Below are positions 6,749 through 9,630 of a stretch of 9,630 nt of DNA, one piece after another. Each line of letters starts with the position of its first letter. Positions within the stretch are counted from its first letter, which is position 1. The DNA lies in NCBI GenBank assembly GCA_002501885.1, contig DAON01000044.1, forward strand, positions 1 through 9,630, given 5' to 3'. Both the position numbers and the translations under genes were made by a program. The notes under the pieces are model-generated. The model saw only the letters and a list, made by a program, of their open reading frames with translations, did not search any database and was not told the origin of the DNA. Source of the DNA: Euryarchaeota archaeon UBA220 (GTDB lineage: Archaea > Thermoplasmatota > Poseidoniia > Poseidoniales > Thalassarchaeaceae).

Positions 6749-7177
6749 ATGGAGCACACGCGCTCAGGGAGTGATATCCTCGTGAGGCTTGACCCCGGAG
6801 AAGAAATTCACACTGCACTAAAAAAATTGGCAGATGACCTTGGTTTCGATGCGGCTGCTATAACAAGCGGAATTGGTAGAACTCGTGACAATTCATATGG
6901 CTACATGAATGAGGAGGGTGTTTACCAAAGGCGGCCGCTCAAACCTCCCTCAGAATTGGTTAGTCTATCGGGCAATATCGCTCGAACCCAGCAGGGAGAG
7001 GCATTCACGCATATTCACTGCTGTTGGTCTGATGATGAGAATAATGTTCACGCTGGCCATCTATTTGAGGCAACGGTCCATGTTGTTGCGGAAATTCATA
7101 TCAGAGTCATGGACCATGCAATGATGACTCGGTGTCCCCTTGTTGACTTCGAATTGCTGGGGCTAGAGTTTGACTAG
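6749..7177 (+). CDS. PPC-domain (DUF296) putative DNA-binding protein
   Basis: The protein has 142 residues and spans one complete PPC/DUF296 domain, a small fold that forms trimers and is found alone in archaea and bacteria and fused to AT-hooks in plants. Visible family features are the N-terminal strand with RLDPGEEI (13-20), ITSGIG (38-43), the ELVSLSGNI stretch (about 67-75), the paired-histidine motif THIHCC (86-91) and AGHLFEA (102-108). The two histidines and the later His resemble the metal site reported in archaeal members. The start at 6749 is chosen because MEHTRSGSDILVRLD aligns with the family N-terminus and lies a leaderless distance from a TATA-like box. ATG 6731 or TTG 6710 would add 6 or 13 residues. 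It is divergent from mcm and converges on livF with 6 bases between stops. DNA binding is a family label, not shown here. Confidence 0.85.
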   Translation: MEHTRSGSDILVRLDPGEEIHTALKKLADDLGFDAAAITSGIGRTRDNSYGYMNEEGVYQRRPLKPPSELVSLSGNIARTQQGEAFTHIHCCWSDDENNVHAGHLFEATVHVVAEIHIRVMDHAMMTRCPLVDFELLGLEFD

Positions 7178-7183
7178 AGTACC

Positions 7184-7897
7184 TTAGTGAGAACCAAGGA
7201 AATACTCGCCGATTTCAGGGTCGGTCAGTATGTGCTGAGCGTCTCCAGAGTGGACAATCTTGCCATTGGCTACGATGTATCCTCGGTCAGATCGAGATAG
7301 TGAAAGACGAGCATTCTGCTCTACAATGAGTACCGTAATTCCCTGCTCACGCAGAGAGTCAATTCTTTCGATAATCTGTTGCTGATAAAGTGGAGAAAGT
7401 GCAGCAGTTGGTTCGTCCAGTAGGAGGAATGACGGGTCGGAAATTAATGCTCGCGAAATCGCCAACATTTGGCGCTCCCCTCCAGACAGAGAAGCTGCAA
7501 CATCGTGGACTCTGTCGCGCAAATCAGGGAACATCTCCAGAGATCTATCGATTCTATCATTCAGAGTTGCTGTATCGAGAGAGTTTCCCCCCATCTGCAG
7601 ATTCTCCATGACAGAAAGGGAAGGGAACACATTGTCTACTTGGGGGACATAAGCAATTCCATGGTTTACGAGTTGATCTGTTCTCCAGCCTGAAACCTCA
7701 GTACCACGATATTGTACACCTCCTGAATAGTAGGTAGCTATGCCAAAAATGGTCTTTATGAGTGTAGATTTGCCACAGCCATTTGGTCCAATAATGGTAA
7801 CGAATTCACCTTCATCAACATACATGTCAATTCCATGTAGGATTTGAACTGAGCCGTATCCTCCTTCGAGGTCTTTGATATCCAAAACTCTGCTCAT
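7184..7897 (-). CDS. livF: Branched-chain amino-acid type ABC transporter ATP-binding protein LivF
   Basis: This is one of the two cytoplasmic ATPases of a HAAT-family importer, which takes up branched-chain amino acids or related amides and urea. The protein is 237 residues, normal for LivF. Walker A is GPNGCGKST (37-45), the Q-loop is at Q86, the signature is LSGGE (137-141) and Walker B is FLLLDEP (157-163). The switch region reads VEQN (192-195), with Gln in the H-loop position as is typical of LivF. VFPSLSVMENL (90-100) is also LivF-like. The start at 7897 overlaps the stop of the preceding small-protein gene as ATGA, with GGAGTGAT just upstream. The order M-G-x-F is the usual liv order with one extra gene. 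No substrate-binding protein gene is visible, and the substrate cannot be told from the ATPase. Confidence 0.92.
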   Translation of the reverse strand: MSRVLDIKDLEGGYGSVQILHGIDMYVDEGEFVTIIGPNGCGKSTLIKTIFGIATYYSGGVQYRGTEVSGWRTDQLVNHGIAYVPQVDNVFPSLSVMENLQMGGNSLDTATLNDRIDRSLEMFPDLRDRVHDVAASLSGGERQMLAISRALISDPSFLLLDEPTAALSPLYQQQIIERIDSLREQGITVLIVEQNARLSLSRSDRGYIVANGKIVHSGDAQHILTDPEIGEYFLGSH

Positions 7898-8475
7898 TGT
7901 TCATCACTCCACCATTCGGGCTGTTCCTGAATATTATCTGTTTTTTCGATGACTGGTGGTATTTGTGCCTCATCCACTCTCTGCACCTGAACTTCGTTTG
8001 GTTTACTGGTTACTAGTACTATAATCCCAACAATAACGCCAATTATTCCCAAACAACATAAACCACCAGAAATAATGATTGAGCCCCCTCCTGCTTTAAG
8101 AAAAACAATGTCATCGATTATGGCTATCTCATGATTTGCATCAACATTGAGTTGGCAGCAAACATCTGGTGAAAACCATCCAATCATATTCCATCCGGGC
8201 TCATTCATTATTGGATCACAATCTTCCCAGAAATATTCCCACTCTTCATCATAGACACTAACCGTGGTTTCAGAACATGAATAGTCTGAGTTCACATATA
8301 CTGAATATGATGAATATGATTCAATTTCTACCGTACCCTGCTCTCCCACAAAAATTGCATTGCCCTCTACATCCAAACCGGAAGAGGCCTGATTTGCGCC
8401 AACCCCGAAAGAAATTACTGCGCCTAACAACATTAGAGTTGAAACTACGAAGATGATAATTGGGGCCTTGTTCAT
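7894..8475 (-). CDS. Two-helix membrane protein of unknown function, embedded between livG and livF
   Basis: I do not recognise this 193-residue protein. A hydrophobic helix at about 5-25 (IIIFVVSTLMLLGAVISFGVG) is followed by an acidic, aromatic-rich segment of about 100 residues with cysteines at 67, 86, 106 and 107. A second helix rich in Gly and Ile follows at about 130-156, containing a CC pair (140-141). A polar tail ends in PEWWSDEQ. The likely topology is both ends cytoplasmic with the central segment outside, where the cysteines could form disulfides. It shares a 4-base ATGA overlap with livG upstream and another with livF downstream. A clear GGAGG lies 7 bases before its ATG, so it should be made in step with the transporter. 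It looks more A/T-rich than the ATPases (24 of 60 G/C at 8221-8280 against 30 of 60 at 7441-7500). It could be a transporter accessory subunit or an unrelated passenger. Confidence 0.8.
   Translation of the reverse strand: MNKAPIIIFVVSTLMLLGAVISFGVGANQASSGLDVEGNAIFVGEQGTVEIESYSSYSVYVNSDYSCSETTVSVYDEEWEYFWEDCDPIMNEPGWNMIGWFSPDVCCQLNVDANHEIAIIDDIVFLKAGGGSIIISGGLCCLGIIGVIVGIIVLVTSKPNEVQVQRVDEAQIPPVIEKTDNIQEQPEWWSDEQ
7903..7910 (-). promoter_or_regulatory. Ribosome binding site for livF
   Basis: The minus strand reads GGAGTGAT, ending 5 bases before the livF ATG (9 bases from GGAG). It lies inside the end of the unknown membrane-protein gene, so livF translation is coupled to that gene. Confidence 0.6.
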
Positions 8476-9272
8476 TCTTCTTCCTCCAGTGGCTCTCCAG
8501 AAGCCCCGAGATAGGCCTCGATAACTTCTCTATTACCTCTGACCTCATCTGGTGTGCCTTGCATCAGGACCTCGCCCTCATTCATCACGATGATTCTGTC
8601 AACTCCTTGTCTGAGAATGAAGTCCATGTTATGCTCGATGATTAGAACAGAAATTCCAGTCTCATCAACAATATTCCTTAGATTGTTGAATATTTTCATT
8701 GCTAATGGGCCGGCCACACCTGCGACTGGTTCGTCGAGTAGTAGGAGTTTTGGATCACCCATCATTGAGCGTCCGATATCCACCAATTTGCTCTGACCGC
8801 CAGATAATTCGCTTGTCAGATTGTGGGCCATGTGTGGAACCTCCAGCTGGTCCAAAACCGCATGTGCTTTCTCCAACCTCTCCTCTTCTTCGGGATTTGA
8901 TCCAGGGGCTAGTAGTGCTCTAATTCGATCTGAGAGGTTTGAGCCAAACTGCCCTCTTGGTGGGACGAGTAGGTTCTCAATAACAGTCATCTGACGCCAG
9001 AGTCTAGTATGCTGGAAGGTTCTTGTCATTCCTAGATTCTGAATCTGATCTGGGCGTAGGTTGGAGACATCATTCCCGAACATTTTGACGGTTCCTCTAG
9101 TCTGATTGAGTAAGCCGCTTATGCAGTTGAAGGTTGTCGATTTCCCGCATCCGTTTGGTCCTATTAGACCAACAAACTCGCCCTCTCCAATCTCAAAGGA
9201 GACATCATTGACAGCAACCAGTCCACCAAACTCCTTTCTGAGTCCATCCACCTTTAACACCGGTTCACTCAC
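8472..9272 (-). CDS. livG: Branched-chain amino-acid type ABC transporter ATP-binding protein LivG
   Basis: This is the second ATPase of the HAAT-type importer, 266 residues from the GTG at 9272. Walker A is GPNGCGKST (38-46), the Q-loop is at Q87, the signature is LSGGQ (156-160) and Walker B is LLLLDEP (176-182), followed by IIEHN with the H-loop His at 214. The TRTFQHTRLW segment and the inserted region after ENLLVP are LivG traits. The D-loop region reads AGVAG instead of the usual AGLNP. An in-frame GTG at 9281 would add three residues, but it overlaps the AGGAGG sequence itself. The GTG at 9272 sits 8 bases after that SD and gives MSEPVLKVDGL, a normal LivG N-terminus. The gene overlaps livM by 8 bases and the unknown membrane-protein gene by 4. 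The acidic C-terminus (LEEEE) is encoded by the sequence that also supplies the next gene's SD. Confidence 0.92.
   Translation of the reverse strand: MSEPVLKVDGLRKEFGGLVAVNDVSFEIGEGEFVGLIGPNGCGKSTTFNCISGLLNQTRGTVKMFGNDVSNLRPDQIQNLGMTRTFQHTRLWRQMTVIENLLVPPRGQFGSNLSDRIRALLAPGSNPEEEERLEKAHAVLDQLEVPHMAHNLTSELSGGQSKLVDIGRSMMGDPKLLLLDEPVAGVAGPLAMKIFNNLRNIVDETGISVLIIEHNMDFILRQGVDRIIVMNEGEVLMQGTPDEVRGNREVIEAYLGASGEPLEEEE
8483..8487 (-). promoter_or_regulatory. Ribosome binding site for the unknown membrane protein
   Basis: GGAGG on the minus strand lies 7 bases before the ATG at 8475, within the codons for the acidic tail of LivG. It supports the 8475 start and active translation of this gene. Confidence 0.65.
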
Positions 9273-9630
9273 TAGTTGCACCTCCTGATGGGTTCTCGGG
9301 TCTGACCGGTACCTCGGGAAGAAGTCCCTTAGCGTTAAATTTCAGAGAGAAGAGCATTAGACAGCCGATTAGAAGGAGTTTGAAGTACAACATATCAGCC
9401 GTTACAACGCCGCCGAAGAATGATTCTTCGATTGATCTCTCTCCAAGTGCAATAGCGCTAAAGATGAAAATTGCAGCTCCTGAAGAACCGATATCAAAGA
9501 GTCTTTCTGAGCGAATCGCGAATCCAATAATCGTGATTATTAGGAATATTTTTGCGGCCTCCCATTGGCTAGTGAACATCCACTCAAACAGGCTGTCAAT
9601 TCTAGTTGCGGTTGTGTATAATGGCAAATC
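9265..9630 (-). CDS. livM: Probable LivM-type ABC permease, C-terminal part only
   Basis: The frame is open to the right edge of the window. The 121 visible residues are the C-terminus, and the TTG at 9627 is unlikely to be the start. Hydrophobic segments lie at about 26-37 (KIFLIITIIGFA), 49-61 (GAAIFIFSAIALG) and 81-95 (LYFKLLLIGCLMLFS). The end KFNAKGLLPEVPVRPE resembles the F-R-P-x-GLLPE ending of LivM permeases. The position directly before livG, with an 8-base overlap, strongly supports LivM. The GGLGS-like stretch usual in the last third of LivM is not obvious, so this is either divergent or the conserved loop lies outside the window. Its role is half of the membrane pore of the importer. 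Confidence 0.6.
   Translation of the reverse strand, partial: DLPLYTTATRIDSLFEWMFTSQWEAAKIFLIITIIGFAIRSERLFDIGSSGAAIFIFSAIALGERSIEESFFGGVVTADMLYFKLLLIGCLMLFSLKFNAKGLLPEVPVRPENPSGGATSE
9281..9286 (-). promoter_or_regulatory. Ribosome binding site that fixes the livG start
   Basis: AGGAGG on the minus strand lies 8 bases before the GTG at 9272, inside the livM coding end. Because it directly abuts and overlaps the alternative GTG at 9281, it argues for initiation at 9272. Confidence 0.7.

Noticed and set aside
6447..6785. Plus-strand open frame crossing the mcm start and the divergent promoter region
   Set aside because: No family resemblance and no convincing start signal, and it overlaps both mcm and the PPC gene in other frames.
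9273..9281. livG start at the GTG at 9281
   Set aside because: This GTG overlaps the AGGAGG sequence. The GTG at 9272 has correct SD spacing and gives a normal N-terminus.
9265..9627. Complete 120-residue protein starting at the TTG at 9627
   Set aside because: The frame stays open to the window end and the protein sits where LivM should be, so it is the tail of a longer permease.

Overview
The window is archaeal. An archaeal-type MCM replicative helicase, the GatE subunit of the archaea-only GatDE amidotransferase, an archaeal-type Pth2 and a PPC-domain (DUF296) protein lie together. Moderate base composition, short intergenic gaps and small two-helix or secreted proteins with acidic surfaces suggest a marine planktonic Thermoplasmatota relative (Poseidoniia, Marine Groups II/III). 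That placement is inference. No rRNA, tRNA, CRISPR array, insertion sequence or phage gene was seen.

Left edge (1-560): the 3' part of a plus-strand gene for a divergent aquaporin-like channel that enters from outside the window. It converges on a minus-strand gene block. Two strong hairpins lie between them, the second flanked by T-rich tracts on both strands, so it probably acts as a two-way terminator.

Central block (561-6529), all on the minus strand and read as mcm, gatE, a secreted DUF4430 (transcobalamin-C-terminus-like) protein, an ECF transporter S component, then pth2. Gaps are 30, 47, 59 and 7 bases. The block mixes DNA replication (MCM), Gln-tRNA synthesis (GatE) and peptidyl-tRNA recycling (Pth2) with what looks like a two-gene uptake pair: a surface ligand-binding domain and a membrane substrate-binding subunit, possibly for a corrinoid.

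Divergent region (6530-6748): about 220 bases between the chosen mcm start and the PPC-domain gene. It holds a TATA-like element placed for a leaderless PPC transcript, an SD-like site for mcm, a possible 12-residue upstream ORF overlapping the mcm start, and an 11-base direct repeat.

Right block (7184-9630), minus strand and read as livM (partial), livG, a two-helix cysteine-containing protein of unknown function, then livF. Every junction overlaps (8 or 4 bases), so the unknown protein appears to be translationally coupled into a branched-chain amino-acid type (HAAT family) ABC importer. The PPC gene and livF converge with only 6 bases between their stop codons.

The most interesting items are the DUF4430/ECF-S pair, the unknown membrane protein wedged between livG and livF, and the aquaporin-like protein that seems to have lost both NPA asparagines.
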